Shown here one piece after another: positions 47,901 to 62,900 of a stretch of 64,000 bases of DNA (position 1 is its first letter; each line of letters starts with the position of its first letter). The translations under genes and the position numbers were made by a program. Origin of the DNA: Ophiura sarsii (Eukaryota > Echinodermata > Ophiuroidea > Amphilepidida > Ophiuridae); the NCBI GenBank assembly GCA_035610835.1, contig CM069445.1, positions 80,983,786 to 81,047,785 of the forward strand, written 5' to 3'. The notes beneath the pieces were generated by a model that was not told the origin of the DNA, made no database searches, and saw only the letters and a program-made list of their open reading frames with translations.

Positions 47901-50900
47901 TTCATTTAGGCAAGATATATCGGTTTATTTGGAAGGTTTTTTTTTCGCAAAAAGATATGTACTAAAGTAATTTTCAGGCCCAAAATACGGACTTGTACCA
48001 TTAAATTACCAAACTTTTTATTTTATTTTTAGGATAACTAAATATTTAAGTTTTTAAATCTAAAAACATTTTTGATGGCAAATGAACGGAAAATAGTGTA
48101 ATCAGGAGACCATTTATATATGTCGATCGTCGAATATTTGTGATATTATTTATTAATTTTATAAAATTTGTCATTTTATAAGCAGAAATGTTAAGTTGAC
48201 GCATTGCGGCGCACAGTATTGATGGAATACATTGGTTTGATACTTTTATTGTAGTAAATATAGAAGAAATTCAAATAAATATATTAAAATATTTCATGGG
48301 CTGGAATTTTAGAGCGACATATTGTTGCAACAGGGCTACAGTTAAGGTATACAGTCATGGATCAAGTAATATCGATTTGTTTTGAGTACAAAGGAAAGGC
48401 ATTTTGAAGTTCGTTGAAGAGGTCGGTAGCAATCGATTAATTTATAGATAAGTGTTAACAGCTAATAAAAACTATCAACTTGCAAAATAGAGGGCAGTGC
48501 GAATAAATGTCCGGTTGCAGACCTCGTGTTTTAGCCCGATTTCACGCACATTTTCAGTTTTTTCATGGGTTTTCATTCTCATGCCTGTTAGTGATCTAAT
48601 CCATCTAAATACGATATTAAAATAATCTTAATAATATCATTTTATATTGTGCCATTTTTATTTAGAACCTATTCCAAGACAGGCATTGAAAGATAGCTTA
48701 TTTGACCAGGCTCTATCCCCTCTGCGTAGACGTTTCGCTAGTCATCCCAGGAATTTAACACCAATCAGAAGTCCTCATTTTAGAAGGTATGTTTATGTTT
48801 CATCTTAATTGCATTAGTCATCCCAGGAATTTAACACCAATCAGGAGTCCTCATTTTAGAAGGTATGTTTATGTTTCATCTTAATTGCATTAGTCATCCC
48901 AGGAATTTAACACCAATCAGGAGTCCTCATTTTAGAAGGTATGTTTATGTTTCATCTTAATTGCATTAGTCATCCCAGGAATTTAACACCAATCAGGAGT
49001 CCCCATTTTAGAAGGTATGTTTATGTTTCATCTTAATTGCATTATTAAATTTATTTATTTATTGCATCAAAATTAACCCAATATTTAAAAACTGTGGCGA
49101 TAATCTTTCAAAGATGTAGTGGCATCACCACTTTCTATGTGAGCATGCTTTGTAATTAAAAGTATGGATAACCATTGAAAATTGAAAATCATTTATGTGT
49201 ATCCAATCTTTCACAATTTCAAAAGATTTTATTTAAAGGTAGATGTTCTGATTGCTGGTCCGATTTTCAAATTGATGTTTTCTATTTTACATGAAAGGAC
49301 ATCCTTAAAATTGTCACATTCCAAAGTTTGAGATGCATAACTCCAATGGTTCTAATTTTAGAATAACAAGGTCACAATAATTTTGCCCATTGAGTAGTAC
49401 ACAAACTGGTTGGTGGTTAACTACCTTTGGCAGTAATTCACCACATTTTAGCCTATAATTTTGAAATGGAACATTTCTGGCCTCTAAGATTTTACAGACA
49501 TAATGAGAAAAATATGGGGATTCTTCTGAAGTTCTGATATCAAAATATCTTGATGTGAAAAAAAAAATCATAGCGCCAAAAAAGTGATCTGAACATACAC
49601 CTTCAAATACCATTTTTAAATCAATTTTATATCCAGATTTGTCAAATGTACCTAAAAGCATAAAAATATGATAACTCCCAAAACATCAATTACCTGTTAC
49701 AATAAGAACTTAGCTACTCCTATCAATATGTGCCATTGGAAAAGTGATCAAACCTATTTTCTGAAATATTTGTTTTCATCAGATCTCGATTGCATGCAGC
49801 CCACCAGAATTCCTCCACAAGTTCCGGCTCCGATGATGAAAGAAGATTTGAGAAGAGAAAAAAGAAGAGTATGGCCAAGGCTAGGATGAGGTTAGTTATC
49901 GTCACTGTTCTGTCAAAACCTTGTTTTTTCCAGGCCCCTCAGCATATATGTGACCCGTCACGTCAAAATGGACATGTTGGAGGCCCGAGTCAATTCTGAG
50001 TTATTGGTATGATTTGAAAGAGAACATTTTAAGCTTTGAAACGATACCTTGTCTTGGACTTTGTAATCACAAGATGTTGAAAAAGCATATTTTTGTCTAT
50101 CATTTTCTTTATGTTTCACCAAATATATTGCCCTCTATCTCAAAACTGTGTTTGCCGACAACATGTCCTTTTTGACACGACTGGTCACATATCAAGTACT
50201 ACCCTTGGAACAAGTATGCATACATGCTCAGGGGCAAGAGCAGACTTTGTGACTTGGGGTTTAGCAGGAGGGAGGCCAATTCAATCAGCAGAGCAGCTTC
50301 AGAAGCAGCAGAGGCAGGGTCATCATGGGTGTGGTCCAAGTACATCAAGAGGAGCAGATCAGTTCACAGCATCTATTCTATTTGCCACTAGAAGCAGATT
50401 ATTTGCACGTTTAATGGAGCATCAACAGATTTACGTTATGTTTCTATTCAGCTCACCAGCGGAAGGCAGTGTCTTTCTTGCACTTCAGTCCCTAACCTCA
50501 AGGGAGTATTGATTGTAAAAGTGCCGAAACTCCAGAAGACAGGTGGTAGATCAACTGATGATCCCGCTGGTGATAGCACAGGACACTTTTCATCTTAGTC
50601 TTTGTATAATCAACAACTAACTACTCATTGTAATTTGTAATTTGACAGGTAATTTCAATATAATCAACAAACAACATCCAATATTTTCATTGTACAGATG
50701 TCTTCCAATGAATCTACAACCTGATGATGTAGCTACTGGTGAGAGGAAAGATAGACAGAAGATTGGTAGTAGTCTAGCAGATGTTGATCCAATGACTATT
50801 GATACAAATGTAAGTATACTCATTGTGTCTGATATGAGGTGGTTTTGTAAAGAGGGGTTACAATACCACAAAAACATTCAATAGAATTTTGACTTTGAAC

Positions 50901-53900
50901 AGTACAGATTGTATGCAATAAACAAACTGAAACGGTATAACAATGGGCAACCATCATGGAGGAAGGCTAGTCTAGTCACGTATTCACTATTCGGAGTGAC
51001 AATTAAAATTTCTCGCCTAATGTGCTCTGAACTGATCAAATCATATTGTTCCGTGCAATCCATCTTGGAGACACAGTTCAAATGAGGACTTATTGACATA
51101 GTTGCATACTCTCTATGGAAACAGATTCCTTATATTTGTTACATAATTACCTTTTTTAATTGTGTGGCTTTAATTTGCAGGTGACATTTGAAAGTGTTGG
51201 AGGTCTGGGTCGCCACGTACAGAAACTTAAAGAAATGGTGGTGTTTCCGCTTCTTTATCCTGAAGTGTTTGAACGTTTCAAGATCACACCACCACGTGGT
51301 TGTCTATTCCATGGTCCTCCAGGAACCGGTAAAACCTTGGTAGCTAGGGCATTGGCTAATGAGTGTCGTATTGGAGAGAAGAGAGTGGCATTTTTCATGA
51401 GGAAAGGAGCTGATTGTTTGAGCAAATGGGTGGGAGAATCTGAAAGACAATTACGTCTCTTGTTTGATCAGGTAAGCTGCTTTGTTTGTTTGGACAGAAA
51501 AATAGATAAATCAATATGCACGCTGATGTTAATGGTCGAACAATGGCCTAACCCCGTAGGGGGAGTGCTATTATGACATATCAGCATTAGCACAAGTTCA
51601 TTGAATTTTATTTTATTTTCCCTAAAAATAATCCAAAAGTATTAACCCAATTCATACACGAACGACACAGTGCAAATTAAAAGTCATAATTTTGCGCATA
51701 CTTTGAATCTCTTTGATAACATATGCAAATATGTTAACATATTTGCTAATACCTGCAGTAAAAATCAGCAAACCTATGCTGCCTGAACAACAAATCAAAA
51801 CAAAGTGTCTATAATAACATGGTGCACTGATAGTCTAATGCTGTATTTTCTCTTTATTCGATGCTCTCTAGATGCCTTTAGCCATCGTAAGATCAAGTCA
51901 GTCTTCAGGTTCAGATTCATAACACTAAACAGTCAACACTTCTAACTATCATATAGTCTATAGTCTAATATTATAAATGTATTCTTCCTAAACAGGCTTA
52001 CCAGATGCGCCCAGCCATCATATTCTTTGATGAGATCGATGGACTAGCACCTGTGAGATCAAGTCGTCAGGATCAGATTCATAGCTCTATCGTGTCAACA
52101 CTTCTAGCTCTGATGGATGGTTTAGATAGTCGTGGAGAGGTAGTTGTTATTGGTGCAACAAATCGTATTGATTCCATCGACCCTGCACTCAGGAGACCAG
52201 GACGTTTTGATAGGGAGTTTCTATTTCCACTGCCGTCTCGTACAGTAAGTTGTCATGAATAATTGTCAACTTATCAGCAAGTGAAATAAAGGTGGTGATA
52301 AATTTTCAAAAAGCATTGATTTGACATTTCAAATGTCTGCTCTCATTAAGTTGCTGATAATGTCAATTCTATAACAGATAAGTGGAGTAATTCCTTTAAG
52401 AAAAATGCAATAAATATGTTATTGTTTGTACAAGGTTCCAGGACTTAAAATAAGGCCCCCAAAAAAATTAGTTGTGTTGCCCTCATCCGGCCGGGTCAAA
52501 ATTCTGAGAATGTGGGCCGGGTATTTTAGGCTTGTGAGGGCAACACAACTTTTTTTTGTTTTTTGGCCTAAGCAGGAGCAGCGAGCAAATTTACACCTGC
52601 TAAACCTCAAAATGCTCCTGGTTCTTTGTAAATTGTGTTACCTGGAGCAACTTTTACATTGAAAATTATTATTCCTTTATGCCAAACAAAGAAGAAGGTC
52701 CATCTCAGAAGCCAGCCTGCATTGGTATGTAAAATGAGCTACGGCGCGTACGGTCTATGCGCTGGGGGCTAAAAATTCTCTTTTTGGATTTTTAAAAAAA
52801 AGGTCTCTGTAAGATTGGATAAAGCAACAACAAAAAATTGCGACAAAAAAAAATTGCATATCTCGGCCTATTTTCTAAAAAAAAAATTAAAAAGATCACA
52901 GGCCACCTCCCTTTTTTGCACAATGTTTCTGAGACAGACTTTCTTCTTTGTTTGGCCTTACAGTCGTCTTTAGGGTGTCATACTTCCGAAGTTTAAATAG
53001 CCTCTGGTATGTGACAATTTACCCCTGGTCATGAAGGAAAATCTGTCAACCAGGGGCAAATGTGTGTAAAAAGGAGCTCCTGGTTACTCATTCCTTATTT
53101 CAAGGCCTGTGGGTTAGCACCTATTTAAAGGGTTTGTGCTGGTCAGCCGGTCTTTTAATTCTGTTGATTATAGGTTGTGTCAGTTGGCGTACTTTTGTTA
53201 CCAATGAATGTATTGACAATCCTGAGCACCTATGCTGTGATTATAACCTATTATGGTTGGCCTATGCTGTGATTATAGACTATTATGATTGAATATATGG
53301 TTTTCTTTTTCAATTTTCATTCCTAGGCCCGAGAGAGTATACTTACAATCCACACCAAAGAATGGAATCCTAAACTCTCAGAGACATTCATTAGTGAAGT
53401 AGCAGAGAAATGTGTGGGTAAGTCAGGCCAAAACAAGGGATTTTAACATCTATTTTCATTATAAATGAACCCAAATTGTGCGTGTTTGGAGATGAGTATT
53501 TATCTCCATTTAAAACATAATTTTCAGCAATGTTAGTGTCATTTCCATCCATAATTATTTTTAATTGTAAAATCTAAACTGACTACATTTTTGGAGTCGA
53601 TCAAAAAAATGCTCATTATATCGCACTTCCTTTTAAGCCTTTAACACCCATATTATTTGTTCATAATAACCATTGTCATGTAACAAGAAATCACACAAGT
53701 AATACTTTGGTTGTACCGAAATTTAAGTCGAACTCAGGTATGCGAATGTTTCATGTTAGGGCAGCATATGCCTGGAACAACTTGCCATCAACAATCAGAA
53801 CTGAGCTTGAGAATATGTCAGTGCAACAATTTAAAACAAAGATCCATGGAATTTAAATTTTGTGTTCTAAAGTATATTACAATTCTGCATTTCCTTGCTG

Positions 53901-56900
53901 AATTTATCTGATGGTTCTGTATATATATATTTATGTAAATAGTTGTTATATTCCATGTATATATATTGTAAATAATTATGTATTTTTCTCTGTGAAATGA
54001 GGGCCTGCTTGGAAAGCAGTGCTTGACACTGAAGCTGTTTACCCTCAATAAAGAAAGATTAAATAATAATAAATAATAATTAATATAAGATATCAAATGA
54101 TTTGGGAGAAAATGCAAATCTAAATTTAGCTTCTTCTTTTTTCGAGGGGGGGGGGCATGTTTTCATTGACCTATAGTGACCTGTCGGTAAGTGATGTGAA
54201 GGTCATGACAGATGCAAATTAATTGTCCATGTATTATACAAACACAATATGGTATAGAGGAAAGTAGTGTGAATTACTGGTCTCACGGTGTTGGATGAAT
54301 GAGTCAACTTCCTGAAACAACCGGCGTTGGCTCTGAAAACACCATTTAACCAACAACATGTTGACAACGGAAATCGTGCTTGTCTACCTACCTTGATAAA
54401 CTTTCTCACTTCTGAACTTTGTTGTTATATTTATTTTAGGATATTGTGGAGCTGATGTGAAAGCTCTATGTACAGAAGCTGGCCTATCAGCACTACGTCA
54501 CCAGTACCCTCAAATCTATGCATCTAAAGAAAAACTACAACTGGACCTCACTCGTATCAAAATCAGTGCCCGTGATTTCCAACAAGCTATGCAAACCATC
54601 GTGCCTGCTGCCCAACGTGCGGTGGTGTCACCTGGACGTTCTCTATCTTACGTCATTAAACCTCTGCTACAGAATCAGTTTGATAGTGCTTTGGAGGTCG
54701 TTAAGAGATTGTTACCAGCGGCGCTATATTCTACCTCACAACATGAAGGCAATGGTAAGTTGTTGGGTTTTGTGCTTCTTCGTTTTCAGAGTGTACTGTA
54801 AAACCAGAAATGTGCACAAGTTTAGAAGTTCATGAATCAGCAATACTGACCTAATTCTTGGCATAAACATTTCGCGAATGTAAACTTTGGAATTACTTTG
54901 CTGCAATTTTTCTACACAAAAAATGATTCTACCATTTATGCATTTATGTCATACAATATAACACAATATAACATGGGTGCAGTCTAAAACCAATACCAGT
55001 TATACTTTAGACATTTACATAATCAAATTTGTACCTTTTTATACTTACCTCTGTTAGTATCCAATAACACGCAAACATTCCATAAAATCCTGTGCAGTGA
55101 GTATGCCAAGCGTCGGCCAATTGCGCCGCATAAGTATGCAGGAAATGCGCAGTAGATACACTGCAGAAGTGCGCGTTATGGAACAAAAATATAGTTACCG
55201 CACAATGGTAGTCACGCTAATAAATGTACGCTATATTAAGTTGTCTCATATTATAAATGTCGCCGATTTCTCTGAGAACCAATGAAAATTGCTTAAACAT
55301 TCTTAGCTATTAAAGAATCCCTTCTATCATAAACCTATAAATGTCTAAATTGCCTTTCATTCAGGTGATACCAATACAGATAACATGGTCCTGGATATGC
55401 TGAATGAAGATGACTTCAGTGATGATGAGGATAATCAATGTATATTTGAAAACCAAGCCAAGGGACACAGAAGACGTATTCTATCAGAGACAAATGGCTC
55501 TAACACTAACAGGCCTTTCTTGAATTTCACATGGTAAGTCACAGAATCAAGGGTGGTAAATCGGGGGCAGGGGAGGTGTTACAAATAAGCCATCCATGGT
55601 AATAATGTGAAGCAGTAGACAGACCCTGAATAGAGACTGGTTCAATTGTGTCATTAAGATTTTAGAACAACACATCTTGATTGCCATGGTTTTTAGACAC
55701 TATTCTGTTTAAAATCAGGGGCACTTTTGAATGAGTCTGATTTGGTCAGTGGACATTTTTGAGTAATAATCATTGTTGGCTTATTTAAACTTGAAAATCT
55801 GCAATTTTGAAACCAATTTTGATTTAAAATTAAGCCAATTGTACTAAACACGGTTTTAGCTTAAAACCTTGACTGACTAAACTTGTGTCTAAATTGAATG
55901 CGAGTTTATCTTTTAAATGTGTTTAACAAAGCCCTATTTTAAACTCTGCAAATCCTGTCCCCAGAGTGGTCGTGTGTTCACTGTATACAGGTATTCAATT
56001 CAATGTGGCCCAAATGGTTACGTTACAATAGATATTGATTGAATTTCTCAAATGCACATGTATTTTTCAGACTACGCGATCTGCACGTCAGCTTGCACCA
56101 GGCACGGTTGAGTATCATTCAAGGCGTACAATCAGTGCGCGAGTTTAGTTAAACGCGTGTTATACCACCCCCATACTCATGTTTAAAGTTAGACACTTTT
56201 CAGTGAGGTAGACACATGCATTTAAGTTAAACACATTTTTGAGAATTGCATTTGGTTAAACGCTGTGTTTATTAAAGTCAAAGTTAAATGTTTGTTTAGC
56301 TTAAAACCATGTTTAAAAATACTTACAAGAATATGGGTCTAAATATTTTGATGTCAAATCTATCTACTTCCTTATAACTTTGTTTTTGTACCCAGTGCTG
56401 CATACACCAAGCCAAGTACCCACCGACCTCGCTTATTGATATCAGGAGACCAGGGTGAAGGTCAAAGTTCACATTTGGCCCCAGCCATACTTCACTACCT
56501 TGAGAGATTACCAGTACATTGTTTAGATCTGGCAGCACTGTATGCAGTCAGCGCTAAGAGCCCTGAAGAATCATGTGCTCATGTAAGTATCCTTAACTGT
56601 GGTGATATCTAAACCCAAGTAAATGTCAGACAATGTTGATTTGAGAAGTGCTTTGGAGGAAAGGAAATGTAGTGCGACTCTCATTTGTTGACTTGAATTT
56701 TAATACACAATGGACCTACAGCACATATCCCCTGGCCACAATCCAACATACGCAAGCGCACTCCAATCAGTTCTGCGCATGCTTGAAAACTCACAAAATC
56801 CCGCTAACCAATCAGAGCCGTGAGGTCCAGCTGAAGTATTGCTCACCACATATACCCATGCGTGTATGTCCCAGTTGACCTGTGTAACGTGCGCATGCCA

Positions 56901-59900
56901 ATTAGCAACATTGTCAAATTTGACAGTTTCCACGTTAAATGACTTTCAAAAATTCATTACATCATTTCAACCTATCCTTTTCTTATTTGTTCTGTTTATT
57001 GGTTATAACACACATTATTATTTTTTCTTCAGGTATTCTGTGAGGCGCGTCATGACAGTCCCAGCATTATCTAAACCTATCCCTTTCTTATTTGTTCTGT
57101 TTATTGATCATAACACACATTATTGTTTTTTCTTCAGGTATTCCGTGAGGCGCGTCGTGCCAGTCCCAGCATTATCTATATGCCCCATGTTTGCCAATGG
57201 TGGTATGCTAGCACTGAGACAACTAAGGCTACATTCCTTACATTACTACAAGATCTACCTCCTACTGCTCCTATATTAGTACTAGCTACAAGTGACTGCC
57301 AAACCAAGGACATTCCAATGGAGGTAAACACATTTATGTAACCATATCATACTGTACTATATTAGGCGAAGAAAAAACCAAAACCTGTTGTACGGGCCCG
57401 ACCGACCCATTTGTTTAGAAATCGGTGAACAAAATGTTCACGTGCAAATGAATACTGACAACAACAAAAAATTACTTGTTAAAAACAGCAAAACTTCTAC
57501 AGATTTTTTTGAATTTTTACAGATTTATTGGGATTTTCAAGGGAAAATAAGATTGAAGAAAAAAAAGCGGAAAAAAGAAGTCTGACTGACCTGACCAGAG
57601 AGGTCCGTTTGCCCGTACAATAGGGTTTCTTTTTTTCGTCGCCTTATCTCTAACTACCCCCAGTGCCAAAAATCTCCACGGTTAAGTCTGTCTGTGCATG
57701 GCACTTTTCGATGAAATACTGGCCCCAGGCTACATACTTGGGCGAATATACTCGCCCTCGTCCAAGTATGGTTGGCCCCCGTGGCGCACTTGTAGAGTGT
57801 CCGTCTCACAACCGATGGGTTCAAGCCCCGGTGGCGGCGCCACTCTTTTTGTCCACGTTTTTGTCGTTGAAAAAATTCCCTTAAAAAATATGGGTAGGAG
57901 GTTAGGGTTAATATCAGGAATAAGGCTAGGTCAAAAAGAATGGGTCCCCTTGCAAAAAAAATGTGCAAATGGGGGTCCTAAACCAAACTTCTCAATAAAC
58001 ACCGGTATAATAGTTTGTCTGCATTAGCGCTAGATTGAAAAACTACAAGTACATCTGAACTTGGCAGAACATTTAAAAATAGGAGGGTCTGAAATTTGTA
58101 AGGTCTGGAACCCCAAAATGCAACCTAAAACTAACCCTGATTACTATAATATTAGTACTATATATTCAGTATAATGTTGAAATTTGGCCTTGGGGGAAAG
58201 TCCATTGGGTTAACACTAGAAGGAGACTAGAGCATAAAGCAATCTATGCTGGTAGTTTTAACATAAACTTAGAATATCTTCTCTGAAAATATGTGTACAA
58301 ATAAAATATTGGTCCATTTTATTTAATGTTTGAGTCCCATTGATAAGAAGTTTGAACCTATTATTATGCCGGAAAATGTGTAGACAGTGAACAAAGTTAG
58401 TAAACAGTGAAAAAAGTTAGTAGTGTTGATGAGATCATCTAATTTAAGCTTTAAAATAAAAATCACAGACTCTGAAATTAATTGATTGTATTAAACATTT
58501 TACCCTCATCTAATTATTTCTCATAACAGCTACAAGTCCTGTTTGGTTCCTATTACGGTGAAGTGATAACCATGAAACTACCAAATGCTGAGGAGAGAAG
58601 AGAATTCTTTGCAGATCTTATTCTAGAACAGGCTGCCAAGGCTCCAATCAGGAAGAAGAGAGCTGGTAAGTGTTATACTATTCATTCATTAAAATTCATT
58701 TAAATTGTGTAGTGACTTCAGAGCATATTCCAATAATTGCATTCTATCTTAAGTCTAGATGAAAAGTTGTTGGGATGGGATAATTTGTATCACCACATGT
58801 ATATTTGAATTGTTTTTTATGATGTATGTGATCTTTTCAGCGAAAGAAATGATAATAAAAAACTATAAATGAGAAGAAAAAAAAGTTGTTGAGATATTTC
58901 GTGATATATTGTCACAAACAAACAGATTGAAACAAACAACTTAAGATCTCATTTATCTTTCCGTAGAAACTTGTAAAAATTCTGATTATTTGTAATTTTG
59001 ATTCAATTTCAAGTTCAGTTACTACTTAATTGCATCCAAAGTGTAAGTTTGACACAAATGGGCTATAAAAGATCAATATGATTTTTGTGAACTTTGTTAA
59101 ACAAATTGCACACAAAATAGAAAGAATTAATCAAATTAACCATTGCTTATTCTCCAGCCCCTTTAAAAACCATTATTAAACACTCAACATGGTTAAAAAT
59201 CAATATGTTACCATCTTAGCATGGTAATAATGATATTAACAAACCAACCAGCCAATATTTGTAACCAGCCACTCACTGAATTCTTACCATCCTTATAGCT
59301 GCTGTAGCATTACAAGTACTTGAACCAGCCCCTATACCTGAGCCAGTTAAGCTATCAAAGAATGAAGAGAAGCTGCTTCTAGACAAAGAGGAGAAGACGT
59401 TACGAGAGCTACGATTATTCCTTAGAGATGTGTTGTCACGACTGGCTACAGAGAAGAAATTTAGAGTGTTTGCCAAGCCGGTAGATCCTGAAGAGGTATG
59501 AATGTATTGAAGATTGTGCACTTTGGTTTCTAAAGCAAAAGAAAAAGTGTCTCAGAAACATTTTGCAAAAAGCTAAGGGCCTTGGCTCTTACAAATAGAG
59601 GAAAGCTTGCTTCTTTTTCTATTGTTAAAAGGAGTGAAAAAGGATCAGTGATTGACACCCCACTTATAAGAGCCAGGTTTTATGAGATGGGCAGTGATGC
59701 AAATCAGATGTCTGTATTTGTTAGTAACATACAACTAGCACTTAAAATGGCTGGGTTTGACACTTTTAGAGAAGGATATAATGGGTACTTCAACTTGAAT
59801 GTTTTTTATATATTAATTTTGACATTTAATGACCGAGGAAAGCTTGGATAAAAAGGAGCGCACTTTCCTGAAGCTTTCTGCACGCTTTCCTCTTTTTGTA

Positions 59901-62900
59901 AAAAGGCAAGGGCCCTATGTGCTGTGCAATTTTTTGTTTAGACAATTGGCTATGAGGTATTTATTTTGGGTTTTTTATCGGCCATGTTTATTTTGACCGG
60001 TTTCCAAGTTATGCATATCATTTTCGTGTTGATTCATGCTTACAGAGAACCACATGAAATAATACATCGCCGCCACATAGAGCCTATTTCACATACCAAT
60101 GAGCACAGGTTTCTGAGAATAATAAAGACAATAAAAAGAATTTTCAACCTTCTGAGTTGCATAACTCCTGTTCCATTTTTCGATTTTAACAAATTAGGTT
60201 TCATTTTAAAGCTAACAAATAGTTCTTGAACATGAATTTCATATCGAGAGATAACTGGTCTGTTTGATGTATAAATGGGTCACATATACTTTTCAATTCT
60301 TATCATAACTTTGTGATTTTCCCCAGGTGCCTGACTATATACAAGTGGTAAAAAATCCTATGGATTTGTCAACTATGATGAATAAGATCAACATGCATAA
60401 ATACACTAAAGCTAGACAATTCTTAGATGACATAGACCTGATCACTACCAATGCATTGGAATACAACCCAGATAGGCATCCTGAAGGTAAGTGTGTCATA
60501 CTATAACACGAATATTTTCATGTTACATACATTTTCGTGCTCCAAGCAGCTACCGCAAAGATTTTGGAATAAAAATAGTAAATAGTAACTCATCTTCAAA
60601 AAATGAGGATGACCAACACCTAGTTATTAGAGACTCCCTGATCAGTCCTTTTCTGCGGGTAGACGAGGCCTCAAATTCTCTTGACTGCAGATAGTTAAAC
60701 CACCATACTGGTATCGCAAACCAGTCTATACCAAATCGTAATTACAGTAACGAAAGCATCAATATTTGCACAATTGGTGTCTCAAATGGTTACATTTCTC
60801 ACTGCTTGTTCAAAACAGTTCGAGGGCTCAGAAACACAAGGCCTCATCTCCATTTTTTCATAACATTTTGGTATCAAAATTTTCAGAAAGAACACACAGC
60901 CTTATCTCCATAACATAACCCTTTCAAAGTTATAGCCAGTATCACAAGGCCTCATCTTCATCTCCCCAATGTCTTTTTAAAATCTTCAATAGTCTTTTTC
61001 TCAAAATAGTCAAAATGGAGATAAGGCCTTGTGGTTCTGAGCCCTCTAGTTATTTCTTATCTATTTACATATTTCTATTAACAGATCGTATCATCAGGAA
61101 CAGAGCTTGTGAACTGAAGGATTCAGCCTATACTATAGTACAAACAGAGATGGAATCAGATTTTGAAGATTTGTGCGGGGAAATTGTAGAGTCGAGAGCC
61201 AAGAGAGGTAAATCAAATATGTGTAACTTGCCTATTACACCTAGCACAAAAAGTCCCTGACCCGGTGCTTTGATGTTGGCTAATTCAAAATATATAATCG
61301 GTACCAAAAATCTGAGATATACATTAATTGAGCAAATTTCTTCTCCGCAGTTTGATAGCTTATTCAAAAAAAAATTGAATGGATACTTTTAAAGTTATGG
61401 CGATTTCAATGACCGTGCATAACAACAGCAAAGTTGCACTAGGTATAGGAAATCATTGCTACACTCCCAAACTAAAATCTTCTACATAGTGGTGGTCCAA
61501 AGTTTCAAGTTTACTAGATAGCATTAATAAATACATAGAGGCAGCTGTGCAATACCTTTTGACCATGTGGTATTTATTAACTCATGCATGCTTGACAAAA
61601 TTATTTGTGAAAGTTTAAAAAGAGCTATTGGAAACTGCTTATTTGCAAAACTAGCCCTGTATTTTAAATATCAAATTGTAAGTGGCCTGAGCTTTCGATC
61701 CTAGCATAATCTTTATCAAAGGCAGCTTCTGCTAGGATTCGAAAGCTCAGGCCCTTACATAATTATGTGTGATCTAGTATAATTCTGCCACAGTATATAG
61801 ATGTATAAAATCCTGTTCAGGAAAAATTAATCCGATTAATAATACTCCCTTGGGCCTTAAGAGTACAGTAATGACTAATTTAATTTGATTTACCTCAGGT
61901 GAGAGTCCAGCGAAAACCGCTCCTGCTTTCTACCGTGTACTACCTCAACAAGGAGGATCTCCTAACAAGACTTCCCCTGCGCCAGGATCGCAACATATAA
62001 ATGGCACCTACCCATCCAGATACAGCCGTAGAGCACTAGGAATGGAATCTGAACACCTGTCAGCTGCAGAAGAAGCCATGCTGTATGCATCTTGCAGACC
62101 ATTGGAGAGGAAGAAACCTAAGAAGAGGAAGATCAAGTCGAGATGGTCAAGAGGCTTTGTTCCGGTGCTAAAGAAGAAGAAGCTGGTATCAGTTGATGAA
62201 GAAAGTGAGAAAGATGATGATGATGCTGATAAGGAAACGGCAGAGGATGATCAGAAAGACAACGATGAAGAGAAGCAGGATGTTGTTGAAAATGGGGTGA
62301 TGGAAGATGAGGAGGAAAAAGATAGTGATGAGACGGAGAAAGATAGTGATGAAGAAGATGATGAGGAGAAAGAAGGGGACGTTTCAAAAGTCTCGGTAGA
62401 AGACAATTGCAATGATGTCGGGAAGAGTCATAACAGTGCAAAGGTAAACAATCGGTGCAGTGATGATGAGAGTGTGCGAAGTGGAGAAGCACATGAGAGA
62501 CGTTTAACAAGACGATCAGTAGTACGATTATCCACCTCATATCAATCACCAGGGACAATGGGACGTAGATCAAGAGATCAATCACCAGGGACAATGGGAC
62601 GTAGATCCAGAGATCAATCACCAGGGACAATGGGACGTAGATCCAGAGGGAGCTCAAGGGGTAATTCACCGCGGGCTAGTGATAGATCTCAGGGTAACTC
62701 ACCAAGAGTTAATGATCACTCCCCCAAAGATAGTAAATTGAAGGTAACTGATATCCCACCAGTGGTAGCAGAAGACAATGAAGAGAATGAGGATGATACT
62801 GACATGAAAGTGAATGGTGATGACGCATCTACCAGTGCGCAAACATCATCATTAGATCCGCCCTCATTACCAGATGAGGAGATGACACAGGAGATGAAAG

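Noticed and set aside
48739..49042. CRISPR-like array
   Set aside because: The units are contiguous with no unique spacers, and the context is a eukaryotic intron boundary.
50093..50512. 139-codon plus-strand frame in ATAD2 intron 8
   Set aside because: An overlapping frame ([20 protein letters not shown]) looks more protein-like but contains stops. It may be a relic of a mobile element. Not assignable.
57770..57842. Functional tRNA gene
   Set aside because: A and B boxes look plausible, but the acceptor stem does not pair. Kept only as a SINE-head candidate.
62133..62669. 178-codon minus-strand frame
   Set aside because: It is the antisense shadow of ATAD2 exon 21's biased codons.
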